Positions 42,582-50,912 of a stretch of DNA of 64,000 nucleotides are shown here, piece after piece. Below the pieces are notes generated by a model. It was given only the letters and a program-made list of their open reading frames with translations. It was not told the DNA's origin and searched no databases. This DNA comes from Pseudorhodoferax sp032153935. Its GTDB lineage: Bacteria; Pseudomonadota; Gammaproteobacteria; Burkholderiales; Burkholderiaceae_C. Within the stretch, counting starts at the first letter, position 1. Each line of letters starts with the position of its first letter. The position numbers and the translations under genes were made by a program. The stretch lies in contig NZ_CAXUQL020000001.1 in the NCBI RefSeq assembly GCF_964253035.1, forward strand, positions 620,001 through 684,000, read 5' to 3'.

Positions 42582-44312
42582 TCAGCGCGCCAGCAGTGCG
42601 TTCAGCTGCAGGTGGTCGGCCACGGGGCCCAGCACCAGCACCGGCATGAACTGCAACAGCGTGAGGATGATGACGATGCCGATCAGCGTGAGCGCGAAGG
42701 TCGGCGTTTCGATCTGCAGCGAGCCCGAACCTTCGGGCGCGCGGCGCTTGGCGGCCATCATGGCGGCGATGGCCAGCGGCAGCACCAGGCCGGGGAAGCG
42801 GCCCAGCGCCAGCGCGAGCACGCAGGACAGGTTCCACCACGGCGTGGCGTCACCCAGGCCCTCGAAGCCCGAGCCGTTGTTGGCGAAGGCCGAGGTGTAC
42901 TCGTAGAACACCTGGCTGATGGCATGGAAGCCCGGGTTGGAGTTGCCGGTGATGCCGGGCACGGCCAGCGTGATGGCGGTGAGGCCCAGCAGCACAATGG
43001 GCTGCAGCAGCACGATCACGGCCAGCAGCTTCACCTCCGGCCCTTCGATCTTGCGGCCGAACAGCTCGGGCGTGCGGCCCGTCATGAGGCCGGCCAGGAA
43101 CACCGCCAGCAGCAGGTAGACCAGGAACTGCTGCAGGCCGCAGCCAATCCCGCCCCAGATGCCATTGATCAGCATGTTGACCATGGAGACCATGCCGGTC
43201 AGCGGCGCGAGCGAGTCGTGCATGCTGTTGACCGAGCCGTTGTTGACCTGGGTCGTCACCGCCGCCCACAGCGCCGAGTCCTCGGCACCCAGGCGCACTT
43301 CCTTGCCTTCCATGAGGGCCAGGTCGGCCGAGGTGCCCGAGGCGCTCTCGGACCACAGCGACAGGCTGGTCGAGGCGATGGACATGACCAGCATGGTGCC
43401 GAACACCATGGCGCCGAACTTGCGGCGGCCGGTGAACGGCCCGACCATGAAGACCACCGACATGGGCACCAGCACGATGGCCAGCGTCTCCAGGAAGTTG
43501 GACAGCGGCGTCGGGTTCTCCAGCGGCACCGCGCTGTTGGGGCCGTACCAGCCGCCGCCGTTGCTGCCCAGCTGCTTGATGGCCACCATGGGCGCGACCG
43601 GGCCGAGCGGGATCTTCTGCTCCTTGAACTCAGCCGAGGCTTCCACCGGTGTGGCCGTGGGGCCGCCCTGCAGCGTGGCAGGCACGCCCTGGGTGGCCAG
43701 CAGCGCCGACAGCACCAGCGACAGCGGCAGCATCACGCGCACGCAGCCACGCACCACGTCGGCCCAGTAGTTGCCCACGTCGACCGTGTCGGCATCGCCG
43801 GTGGAGGCCGCGGCACCGGCCTGGCCCGCCATGGCCTGGCGGCCGCCGAACAGGCCGCGCAGCGTGGCGGCGACCACGCCGAGCGCCATCACCGGCGTGA
43901 CCACCTGCAGGCCGACGATGCCGGTCATCTGCGCCAGGTAGGACAGCTGGGCCTGGCCCGAGTAGTGCTGCTGGTTGGTGTTGGTCAGGAACGAGACCGC
44001 GGTGTGCAGCGCGAGATCCCAACTCATGTTGGGCGCGTCGTTGGGGTTCAGCGGCAGCCAGGCCTGGGTCATGAAGATGGCCCAGACGACGAGCAGCAGC
44101 ACGAGGTTGCTGAGCAGGAAGGCGGCGGCATAGCCGCGCCAGCCCATGCCCACCTGCGGGCGCGTGCCCAGCAGGGCGTAGATGGGACGTTCGATCCACG
44201 CGAACAGCGGGTCCGAACGCATGGGTGCGCCGCGCAGCACGGCGGCCAGGTAATGGCCCAGCGGCCAGGCCAGCGCGATGGCTGCGGCGAAGATGAGCAG
44301 GGTCTCAAGCAT
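42582..44312 (-). CDS. kdpA: Potassium-transporting ATPase subunit A (KdpA)
   Basis: 576-residue K+-binding, channel-like subunit with ten or so membrane segments and the four filter loops FLTNTNQQHYSG, IKQLGSNGGGWYG, VNNGSVNSMHDS and ANNGSGFEGLG. An insertion of about 15 residues after the third segment (GQAGAAASTGDADTVDVG) lengthens it slightly compared with E. coli (557). No kdpF is found: only 44 bases separate kdpA from torF upstream, too short for the usual ~29-residue KdpF. Confidence 0.96.
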   Translation of the reverse strand: MLETLLIFAAAIALAWPLGHYLAAVLRGAPMRSDPLFAWIERPIYALLGTRPQVGMGWRGYAAAFLLSNLVLLLVVWAIFMTQAWLPLNPNDAPNMSWDLALHTAVSFLTNTNQQHYSGQAQLSYLAQMTGIVGLQVVTPVMALGVVAATLRGLFGGRQAMAGQAGAAASTGDADTVDVGNYWADVVRGCVRVMLPLSLVLSALLATQGVPATLQGGPTATPVEASAEFKEQKIPLGPVAPMVAIKQLGSNGGGWYGPNSAVPLENPTPLSNFLETLAIVLVPMSVVFMVGPFTGRRKFGAMVFGTMLVMSIASTSLSLWSESASGTSADLALMEGKEVRLGAEDSALWAAVTTQVNNGSVNSMHDSLAPLTGMVSMVNMLINGIWGGIGCGLQQFLVYLLLAVFLAGLMTGRTPELFGRKIEGPEVKLLAVIVLLQPIVLLGLTAITLAVPGITGNSNPGFHAISQVFYEYTSAFANNGSGFEGLGDATPWWNLSCVLALALGRFPGLVLPLAIAAMMAAKRRAPEGSGSLQIETPTFALTLIGIVIILTLLQFMPVLVLGPVADHLQLNALLAR

Positions 44313-44356
44313 GGTGCAAGCCTTTCAAGGCATCAGGGAGATCGAGGCCGTCCGTC

Positions 44357-45064
44357 TCAGAACGCGGCCTGCAGCGCGAACTCGCCGCGCGTGCCGGCCA
44401 TGCCGGGGAACAGGCGCCTGGCGGCGGAATCGGTGGCGTGCAGCGTGGCGCGCAGCTCGAACGGGGCGCGGAAGGCCCAGACCACGCTCAGCGCGCCGTG
44501 CGTATAGCTGTCGGCGTAGTCGCTGTCCAGCACGTAGCGGGCCACGGTGCCCTCGATGCGCCACTGGTCGTTCAGTGCATGGCGCGCACCCAGCAGCACG
44601 TAGGTGCCGGTGGTGTCGCTGGCCATGGTGTTGGTGGAGTGGCCCACGGCCACCCAGTAGTTCTCGCGCCAGGTGACGGCCAGGTTCAGCTCGTTCCAGT
44701 TCAGCTTGACGTCGGCCGAGGGGTACTGGTAGCGCAGCAGGTAGGCGTCCACGGCCCAGTCGTCGGCGATCTTGCCGGCCCAGCCCACGGCCAGGTCGAA
44801 CTCGGTGCTGGCGCCGTTGTCGGGCCGGAATTTGACGTTGGAGCCCCACACCGAGGCGTACAGGCCCGACGCATGGGCGTACTTGAGGCCGACCTGCACG
44901 GCGGGGTTTTCGCGTGTCTGCGAGGAGCCGCGCCAGACGTAGTCGGACGTGAGGGAGGCCGTGCCCGTCAGTTGCGCGGATGCCGTCGAAGGCAGGGCCG
45001 CAGCCATGAATCCACCGCACAGTGCGGCAACTCCCCCCAGGGAAACCAGATGCTTGGAGCGCAT
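44357..45064 (-). CDS. TorF-type putative porin (TIGR02001 family)
   Basis: 235 residues. The signal peptide ends near ASAQLTG; the mature part ASLTSDYVWRGSSQTRENPAVQVGLKYAHASGLYASVWGSNVKF...is the hallmark start of TIGR02001 outer-membrane beta-barrels, and the C-terminal residue is Phe. It is the first gene before kdpA (44-base gap), so it is likely coregulated with Kdp and may let K+ or another solute cross the outer membrane. The ATG at 45062-45064 was chosen as the start of a normal signal peptide. Confidence 0.85.
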   Translation of the reverse strand: MRSKHLVSLGGVAALCGGFMAAALPSTASAQLTGTASLTSDYVWRGSSQTRENPAVQVGLKYAHASGLYASVWGSNVKFRPDNGASTEFDLAVGWAGKIADDWAVDAYLLRYQYPSADVKLNWNELNLAVTWRENYWVAVGHSTNTMASDTTGTYVLLGARHALNDQWRIEGTVARYVLDSDYADSYTHGALSVVWAFRAPFELRATLHATDSAARRLFPGMAGTRGEFALQAAF

Positions 45065-45289
45065 GTTCTTGTTCACGATCGAATGGCGAAACTGCCAGTC
45101 GTCAGTATTCGATGGAGCCCCGTAAAGTCTCCATTCCAAGAACAGGCGCCCGCGTCAAATCTCCGTCAAATCTGCTGGCGTGGCCCTCGCGCTCCTCCCC
45201 TGGGCACGCAGATTTGATGCCGAATTGACGGCGCGGTCGGCGGGCCCGGACTATGGTTTCGGCACCTTGGTTTCCGGGTGCCGAGACGC
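45065..45289. promoter_or_regulatory. kdp-locus divergent promoter region with two pairs of 11-bp-phased CGTCAAATCT repeats
   Basis: CGTCAAATCT occurs at 45153-45162 and again at 45164-45173, exactly 11 bases apart. In opposite orientation AGATTTGATG (45210-45219) and CGAATTGACG (45221-45230) repeat the same element at the same pitch with a few changes. Phased direct repeats are the classical target of OmpR-family regulators, and KdpE is encoded in this locus. The two pairs face each other, one nearer torF-kdp and one nearer the small membrane genes, suggesting control in both directions. Repeats are seen; KdpE binding is inferred. Confidence 0.65.
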
Positions 45290-45427
45290 ATGCCCCAACT
45301 CCTGCAAGACCTCGTCTTCATCCTGATCGTCAGCCTGTGCTTCGTCGGCTTCCTGCGCTGCACGCGCGCCGCCCTGGCGCGCCGCGACGGCAAGCGCAAC
45401 ACCTCGGCCACCGGTCATGGCGAATGA
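45290..45427 (+). CDS. Small single-span membrane protein (micro-operon gene 1)
   Basis: 45 residues: MPQLLQDLVFILIVSLCFVGFLRCTRAAL, a single membrane helix at about 7-24 followed by a basic tail RRDGKRNTSATGHGE, so the tail should be cytoplasmic (or positively charged side inside). No family recognised. It overlaps the next small gene by 11 bases. Too short for ordinary gene-finding thresholds; supported by the overlap chain, good G/C-ending codons and position divergent from the kdp locus. Confidence 0.5.
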   Translation: MPQLLQDLVFILIVSLCFVGFLRCTRAALARRDGKRNTSATGHGE

Positions 45428-45548
45428 ACTGCTGCATTTCGCGCTGGCCCTGCTGGCCATCGTGCTGCCCTTGCTGCTGGGCTGGGTGCTGGTGACGCTG
45501 TCGGCACGGCGCCAGCGCGGCGGATCGAAGGCGCGGCCCGGGAAATGA
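45417..45548 (+). CDS. Small single-span membrane protein (micro-operon gene 2)
   Basis: 43 residues: MANELLHFALALLAIVLPLLLGWVLVTLSARRQRGGSKARPGK, one strongly hydrophobic helix (about 5-29) and a basic tail. Starts within the previous gene (11-base overlap) and its TGA overlaps the ATG of the next (ATGA), so the three are translationally coupled. Its size and shape are similar to KdpF-type or cytochrome-oxidase small subunits, but there is no sequence evidence for either. Confidence 0.5.
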   Translation: MANELLHFALALLAIVLPLLLGWVLVTLSARRQRGGSKARPGK

Positions 45549-45889
45549 GCGCGGCAGCCCTGCTGTTCTGGTGCGTCGCCGCGGCGAAGGTGTTGCTCTC
45601 CGCGCCCATCCAGATCCGCGCCGCGCAGGCGCGCACCCCCGAGCGCCTGCGCGAGGCGCGCAGCCAGCGCAAGGACGACTGGCTGGCCATGGTGGTCATG
45701 GTGCTGGCCCTGCTCTCGGACAGCTATCCGCTCACGGGTTGGGCCTACCTGCAGATCCGCGAGGCCATGGGCCAGCCCTCGGGCCAGACCCCGAACCTGG
45801 CCGGCTGGGTCTACCTCGTGGGAACGGTCACGCTGGCCTGGCTGGTGCAGCGCAGCCTGCGGCGGCTCGGCACGCCGAGCCATCGCTGA
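45545..45889 (+). CDS. Membrane protein of unknown function (micro-operon gene 3)
   Basis: 114 residues with three hydrophobic segments (about 3-20, 48-68 and 86-104) and a basic, amphipathic loop after the first (IRAAQARTPERLREARSQRKDDW). It begins on the ATGA overlap with the preceding 43-residue gene. No family recognised. The chain of three overlapping membrane proteins divergent from torF-kdpABC suggests a small complex linked to potassium or membrane potential; this is a positional inference only. Confidence 0.6.
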   Translation: MSAAALLFWCVAAAKVLLSAPIQIRAAQARTPERLREARSQRKDDWLAMVVMVLALLSDSYPLTGWAYLQIREAMGQPSGQTPNLAGWVYLVGTVTLAWLVQRSLRRLGTPSHR

Positions 45890-45931
45890 GCACGGGCCCT
45901 GGCGCCGGGGCCGGTCGCCTGCCGGGGAACT

Positions 45932-46471
45932 TCAGCGCGGGGGCGCGGCGTAGCGCTCCACGCGCAGGCCCGCCAGCGCATAGCCGCTGACGCCATGCAC
46001 CGTGCTGGCGCGCGCCAGTTGCAGCCGGCCGCTGATCCAGACCGTGTCCATGGTGCCCAGCGACTTGTGGGGCTTGTCGAGCCGCACATGGACGATCTGG
46101 TTGGATGGCGGCGGCGGCGTGTGGATGCAGGCGCCGAAATGCGGCACCAGCAGCAGCTCGCGCAGGCCCTGGGCGGTCGCCTCCAGCGGCACCACGTAGC
46201 CCGGGATGCGGATGGCGGCGCCATCCAGCGCGGCGACCAGCGGCGCCTCGTCCCAGACCGTGCGCAGGCGCTGCAGCGCGGCGGCGGCGCGCGGGTCGTC
46301 GTCGGACAGGCGGCGCAGGTCCACGCCCGCGCCCTGGAAGTCGGCCCAGGGGTCCCAGTCCCTGGGCAGCAGGTCGTCCCAGCCGATGGTGCGGAACGCA
46401 TCCTTGGCGAAGGCCGGCGCCAGCACGGCGCAGGCCAGGGCCGCGCAGGCGCGGCGGCGCAGCAGGTTCAT
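45932..46471 (-). CDS. DUF3299 domain exported protein
   Basis: 179 residues. A signal peptide ends near APAFA-KDAF. The mature part IGWDDLLPRDWDPWADFQG... IRIPGYVVPLEATAQGLRELLLVPHFGACIHTPPPPSNQIVHVRLDKP is the DUF3299 pattern: a small periplasmic protein with a Cys-His-rich loop (FGACIHTPPPPSNQ) probably binding metal. In other species such proteins sit beside metal or ABC transport genes. The ATG overlaps the Sel1 gene stop by four bases, so the three exported proteins at 45.9-49.5 kb form an operon. Confidence 0.82.
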   Translation of the reverse strand: MNLLRRRACAALACAVLAPAFAKDAFRTIGWDDLLPRDWDPWADFQGAGVDLRRLSDDDPRAAAALQRLRTVWDEAPLVAALDGAAIRIPGYVVPLEATAQGLRELLLVPHFGACIHTPPPPSNQIVHVRLDKPHKSLGTMDTVWISGRLQLARASTVHGVSGYALAGLRVERYAAPPR

Positions 46472-47199
46472 GGCGATGCCTCCCTGGCCGGCGGGGAGAA
46501 CGGCGCCAGCTTCTGGAACAACAGCGGGCCGGCGAAGCTCGGCATGTCGTGCTCGTGGTCGTCGTGCGGGGCCACGCCCTCGCGCGACTTGCGCAGCCAC
46601 ACGCGGGCCAGCGCCGGGTCGCGCGCCACGCCCTCGCCGCGGTCGTAGGCCCGGCCCAGCGCGCGCTGGGCGCGCGGGTTGCCGGCCTCGGCCGCCTGCT
46701 GCAGCCAGGCGATGGCGGCGGCCATGTCGCGGCGCACACCCGCGCCGTCTGCGTAGGCGCGGTACAGCGCGTACTGCGAGCGCGAGGCACAAGGGGCATC
46801 GGTGGCGGCGGTGCGGCGGTACCAGCGCAAGGCCTCGGCCGCGTCCTTGCGCGCGCCGCCCCAGCCGTTGGCGTAGAAGTCGCCCAGCATGCACTGGGCC
46901 GACACGGCGCCCTGGCCTGCCGCCGTGCGGAACCAGTGGAACGCGGCCGCCGCGTCCTTGGGCACCTGGGCGTTGCCGTCCAGGTAGAGGTAGCCCAGGT
47001 CGACCTGCGCCTGCACATGGCCAAGCGCGGCGGCCTGGCGCAGGTAGGCGTGGGCCTGCGCCAGGTCCACCACCTGGCCGGTCAGGCCGGCGTAGTGGCG
47101 GGCCTGCGCGTAGAGCGCCTGCGCCGCTGGCGCAGGCCCGGCCTGGGCCGCACAGGCCAGCGCCACGCAGGCGGCGAGCAAGGCCTGCCGCATGCGCAT
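46468..47199 (-). CDS. Sel1-like tetratricopeptide repeat exported protein
   Basis: 243 residues. The signal peptide ends near APAAQA. Then five or so Sel1-like repeats of about 36 residues (AQVDLGYLYLDGNAQVPKDAAAAFHWFRTAAGQG; AQCMLGDFYANGWGGARKDAAEALRWYRRTA; SQYALYRAYADGAGVRRDMAAAIAWLQQAA; AQRALGRAYDRGEGVARDPALARVWLRKS). Sel1 repeats mediate protein-protein contacts, here in the periplasm. The C-terminal tail carries a HDDHEHD patch that may bind metal. The stop of the preceding MBL gene meets its start at base 47199 (one-base overlap). Confidence 0.85.
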   Translation of the reverse strand: MRMRQALLAACVALACAAQAGPAPAAQALYAQARHYAGLTGQVVDLAQAHAYLRQAAALGHVQAQVDLGYLYLDGNAQVPKDAAAAFHWFRTAAGQGAVSAQCMLGDFYANGWGGARKDAAEALRWYRRTAATDAPCASRSQYALYRAYADGAGVRRDMAAAIAWLQQAAEAGNPRAQRALGRAYDRGEGVARDPALARVWLRKSREGVAPHDDHEHDMPSFAGPLLFQKLAPFSPPAREASP

Positions 47200-49505
47200 C
47201 AGCGGAAGGTCTGCGTCACATCCGCCGGCACCACGATCTCGCTGGCGGGCGTCAGCGTCATCGTGACCTGGCGGCCTTGCGCGATGGTCGCCAGGATGGC
47301 CTGGGCCTCGGCCAGCGTGCCGACACGCTTGGTGCGCAGCACCTCACCCGGCTTGGCGTGCACGGATTCGACGGGGCCACCACGGTAGGTGATGGTCTGG
47401 TTCGTGCCCGGGCTGACCTGGACGAAGTTGTTCGGCAGGTAGCCCTGGTAGCCGTCGTTGACCTGCACCGAGACCTGCACGTAGAAGCCCGTGGGGTCGT
47501 TCACGTACTGGTCGGTGGCGGTCACGATGCCGCTGGCCAAGAGCGGGATGGCCGGGTTCTTGTTCTGCGGACCGACGAAGCCCTGCACGATCTTGCCGCC
47601 GTCCAGCAGCGTGGCCGTGACCGTGGGGCCGGCCTCGCGCCCGGGCTTGTACGGGCCCGAGGTCTCGATGCTCTTGTACGACGCGTTGGCCGTGTCGCTG
47701 GCCGCGTACGAGATCACCGAGCGGCGCTTTTCCAGCTGGTTGGCGAACTCGCTCGTGATGTTGGTGCCGCCCACGGCCGGCGAGTCGAACACCTTGGAGC
47801 GCATCGCCTCCAGCATGGTCAGCTGCTTGCCGGCGTTGGCCGGGTCGCGGTTGTAGGCCTTGAGCGCCTGGTAGACCTCGACGATGGGGAACTGGTTGGT
47901 GTGCTGCGGCGAGACGAAGTCCACATCCAGGGATTGCTGCAGGTAGCTGAAGCCGGCCTGGAACGACAGCCGCAGGAAGCCGTTGGCGGCAGTCGGCGTG
48001 GTCAGCCCGTTCACGCCGTAGCCGCCGTGGTAGCCGAAGGTGATGAACTTGCCATCGGTCGGGTTCTTCACGCGGAACAGCATGTTGGTCGTGCCCGGCG
48101 TGTGGCCTGGCGACCAGATCACCATGATCTGCACGTTGCCGTAGTCGTACCACTGGTCGTACTTGTAGAAGTCGGTGGTGCGCGCGCGGATCTCGGTCTC
48201 CGAGGCCGGCAGCGCGCCGGCGATGTTCCAGGTGTTGCCGCGCTGGTCCTGCGTGATGCCGGTCACGTCCTCGCGCGAGGCCCAGAGCTTGACCGTCTTG
48301 TCGGCGTTGTCGGCCATGCGCAGTTGCTCGACGACGGTGCCGTAGTGGTCGCCGTGGCCGTGCGTGAGCCAGATGTCGGTGACCGCGCGCGGGTCCAGGC
48401 CCAGCAGCTCCATGTTCTTCCAGTACTGGTAGCCGCTGTTGGCCCAGCCCGCGTCGATCTTGATGAGCTTGTCGTCCGACTTGTCGTTGGGCGTGCCCAT
48501 GTCGGCGCGCAGGATGTAGGAGGCGACTTCGTTGTCGCCCACGTAGTACATCGTGTCCTTGACCATCTCGAAGGGCTCGGTGCTGCGCGTGTAGGGCGCG
48601 GCCGTGACGCCCGTGGCGTTGATGGCCATGTAGCTCTGGCCCGAGACCGGGTCCGTGCCCTTGTCCGCCAGCAGCGGGCTTTGCGAGGGCACGTCCCAGA
48701 CCGGCTTGCCGTCGCTGGTGGACTGCGGCGTGAAGTACCAGATCGCCACCACCTTGGCCTTCTCGGATTCCGTGTGGTTGGTGTCGAACAGCAGGTAGGC
48801 CGCCTGGCGCGCGGTGGTGCTGTAGGCGTAGTCGGCCGTGACGGGGATGGCCGCGACGGTGGAGGCCGCGCTCTTGCTGTAGTCGCTGGTGTCGACGTTG
48901 AAGACCTTCACGTCGGACGCGAGGGCGTAGGTCTCCTCGTAGCGCTTGATCGGCGTGGCGTAGGCCCGGCCGGCCATGTCGGCCAGCACGGCGCGGCCGT
49001 CGCCCACGGTGATGGTGTTGCCCGATTTGGCATAGACCCAGCCGGCCGCGACCATGGGGCCGGGGATGTCTTTGTTGCGCGTGACCTCGGGGCCGAACTT
49101 GGCGAGGTCGAACTGCGCTGCGGCGGAGCTGCCCTTGGCCAGCACCACGTTGAAGGTCTGGCCGGCGTCCGTGGCCACGGTGACCTGGTTGGCCTGGGTG
49201 GCCTGGGTGGAGGGCACCCAGTCGACCAGGTTGCCCGGCACGAGCTTGGCGCTGATGGCCGTGGCGGCTGCTGCGGAGACCGCCGTGGTGCTCAGCGTCT
49301 TCACGCCGTCCTTGGCCAGCACCGCCACGCTGACGGTCTGGTTGCCCGCGGCGTCGGTGGTGAGCTGCGGCGCGGCGTAGACCATGCCGGCGGCACGGAA
49401 GGCGCTGCGGTCCACACCCTTGTCGTCGCTGCCGCCGCAGGCGACGAGCATGGAAGCGGCGATGGTGGCGGACAACAGGCGCCAGTGTCGGGGTACTGTG
49501 TTCAC
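47199..49505 (-). CDS. Large metallo-beta-lactamase-fold lipoprotein
   Basis: 768 residues from a GTG start. A lipobox MLVAC with Cys23 makes it a lipoprotein, followed by a GGSDDKG linker. The first ~340 residues are a beta-rich region without a motif I recognise. The metal-hydrolase core is at about 345-560: WLTHGHGDHYG (His382, His384, Asp386, His387), WSPGHTPGTTN and FVSPQHTNQFP, followed by a helical and then a beta-rich C-terminal part. Such size is unusual for a MBL-fold lipoprotein. Substrate unknown; a hydrolase of an ester, lactone or phosphate is possible. First gene of the exported-protein operon. Confidence 0.8.
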   Translation of the reverse strand: MNTVPRHWRLLSATIAASMLVACGGSDDKGVDRSAFRAAGMVYAAPQLTTDAAGNQTVSVAVLAKDGVKTLSTTAVSAAAATAISAKLVPGNLVDWVPSTQATQANQVTVATDAGQTFNVVLAKGSSAAAQFDLAKFGPEVTRNKDIPGPMVAAGWVYAKSGNTITVGDGRAVLADMAGRAYATPIKRYEETYALASDVKVFNVDTSDYSKSAASTVAAIPVTADYAYSTTARQAAYLLFDTNHTESEKAKVVAIWYFTPQSTSDGKPVWDVPSQSPLLADKGTDPVSGQSYMAINATGVTAAPYTRSTEPFEMVKDTMYYVGDNEVASYILRADMGTPNDKSDDKLIKIDAGWANSGYQYWKNMELLGLDPRAVTDIWLTHGHGDHYGTVVEQLRMADNADKTVKLWASREDVTGITQDQRGNTWNIAGALPASETEIRARTTDFYKYDQWYDYGNVQIMVIWSPGHTPGTTNMLFRVKNPTDGKFITFGYHGGYGVNGLTTPTAANGFLRLSFQAGFSYLQQSLDVDFVSPQHTNQFPIVEVYQALKAYNRDPANAGKQLTMLEAMRSKVFDSPAVGGTNITSEFANQLEKRRSVISYAASDTANASYKSIETSGPYKPGREAGPTVTATLLDGGKIVQGFVGPQNKNPAIPLLASGIVTATDQYVNDPTGFYVQVSVQVNDGYQGYLPNNFVQVSPGTNQTITYRGGPVESVHAKPGEVLRTKRVGTLAEAQAILATIAQGRQVTMTLTPASEIVVPADVTQTFR

Positions 49506-49582
49506 GGGGGTCTCCTCTTGTTGAAATGGGCAGGCCGCAGCAAGCGGCCCGTGGTGCCTGCGGCGCGCGCCGCGGGCCGGGG

Positions 49583-50908
49583 TCAGCGGACCATGCAGGG
49601 CCGCTTGTTGTCGAACTTCCAGTTCGGGATCAGGTACTGCATGGCCACGCCGTCGTCGCGCGACCCGAGGCCGTGCTGCAGGTACAGCTGGTGCGCCTTC
49701 TCCACCTCAGCCATGTCCAGCTCCACGCCCAGGCCCGGCTTCTTGGGCACCTGCACGTAGCCGCCTTCGATCTTGAAGGGCTCCTTCGTGAGGCGTTGGC
49801 CGTCCTGCCAGATCCAGTGCGTGTCGATGGCCGTGACCTTGCCAGGAGCTGCCGCGCCCACGTGCGTGAACATGGCCAGCGAGACGTCGAAGTGGTTGTT
49901 GCTGTGCGAGCCCCAGGTCAGGCCGAAGGCCTGGCACAGCTGGGCCACGCGCACCGAGCCGGCCATGGTCCAGAAGTGCGGGTCGGCCAGCGGGATGTCG
50001 ACCGACTGCAGCGACAGGCTGTGCGCCATCTCGCGCCAGTCGGTGGCGACCATGTTGGTGGCCGTGGGCAGGCCGGTGGCGCGGCGGAACTCGGCCATGA
50101 CTTCGCGGCCCGAGAACACGCCTTCGGCGCCGCAGGGGTCTTCGGCATAGGCGACGACGCCGCGCATGCGCTGGCCCAGGCGAATGGCGTCCTTGAGCAG
50201 CCAGCCGCCGTTGGGGTCCAGGGTCACGCGGGCTTCTGGGAAGCGCTCGTGCAGGGCCGTGACGGCGTCGACTTCCTCGTCGCCGCGCAGCACGCCGCCC
50301 TTGAGCTTGAAGTCCTGGAAGCCGTAGCGCTCTTGCGCGGCTTCGGCCAGGCGCACGATGGCCTCGGGGGTGATGGCCTTCTCGTGGCGCAGGCGGAACC
50401 AGGCGTTGTCGGCCTCGGGCTCGCGGCGGTAGGCCAGGTCGGTCTTGCCCTGGTCGCCCACGTAGAACAGATAGCCCAGCATCTGCACGGCATCGCGCTG
50501 CTGGCCTTCGCCGAGCAGGGCCGCGACCGGCACCTCCAGGTGCTGGCCCAGCAGGTCGAGCAAGGCGGACTCGGCAGCGGTGACGGCGTGAATGGCCACG
50601 CGCAGGTCGAAGGTCTGCAGGCCGCGGCCGCCGCTGTCGCGTTCGGCGAACTGCGTGCGCATGGCGTTCAGCACGGCCTGGTAGTTGCCCACGGGCTGGC
50701 CGACGATGAGCGCGCGCGCGTCTTCCAGCGTCTGGCGGATCTTCTCGCCGCCGGGCACTTCGCCCACGCCGGTGTGGCCGGCGTTGTCGGTGAGGATCAA
50801 CAGGTTGCGTGTGAAGTACGGGCCGTGCGCGCCCGACAGGTTCATGAGCATGTCGTCGTGGCCCGCCACGGGCACGACACGCAGGTCTTTGACGATGGGG
50901 CTGGTCAC
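49583..50908 (-). CDS. gudD: Glucarate dehydratase
   Basis: 441 residues, enolase-superfamily glucarate dehydratase that converts D-glucarate (and L-idarate) to 5-keto-4-deoxy-glucarate. Starts at a GTG. Lys201 and Lys203 in FKLKGG correspond to the Lys-x-Lys pair of E. coli GudD; metal ligands are in VTLDPNGGWLL and AYAEDPCG; the SHSNNHFD motif (334-341) includes the general base His. Length matches the E. coli enzyme (446). Downstream of a Bug protein with a four-base gap, under the LacI operator. Confidence 0.95.
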   Translation of the reverse strand: MTSPIVKDLRVVPVAGHDDMLMNLSGAHGPYFTRNLLILTDNAGHTGVGEVPGGEKIRQTLEDARALIVGQPVGNYQAVLNAMRTQFAERDSGGRGLQTFDLRVAIHAVTAAESALLDLLGQHLEVPVAALLGEGQQRDAVQMLGYLFYVGDQGKTDLAYRREPEADNAWFRLRHEKAITPEAIVRLAEAAQERYGFQDFKLKGGVLRGDEEVDAVTALHERFPEARVTLDPNGGWLLKDAIRLGQRMRGVVAYAEDPCGAEGVFSGREVMAEFRRATGLPTATNMVATDWREMAHSLSLQSVDIPLADPHFWTMAGSVRVAQLCQAFGLTWGSHSNNHFDVSLAMFTHVGAAAPGKVTAIDTHWIWQDGQRLTKEPFKIEGGYVQVPKKPGLGVELDMAEVEKAHQLYLQHGLGSRDDGVAMQYLIPNWKFDNKRPCMVR

Positions 50909-50912
50909 GGGC

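Noticed and set aside
44313..44356. kdpF before kdpA
   Set aside because: The 44-base gap is too short and has no start codon with a hydrophobic frame.
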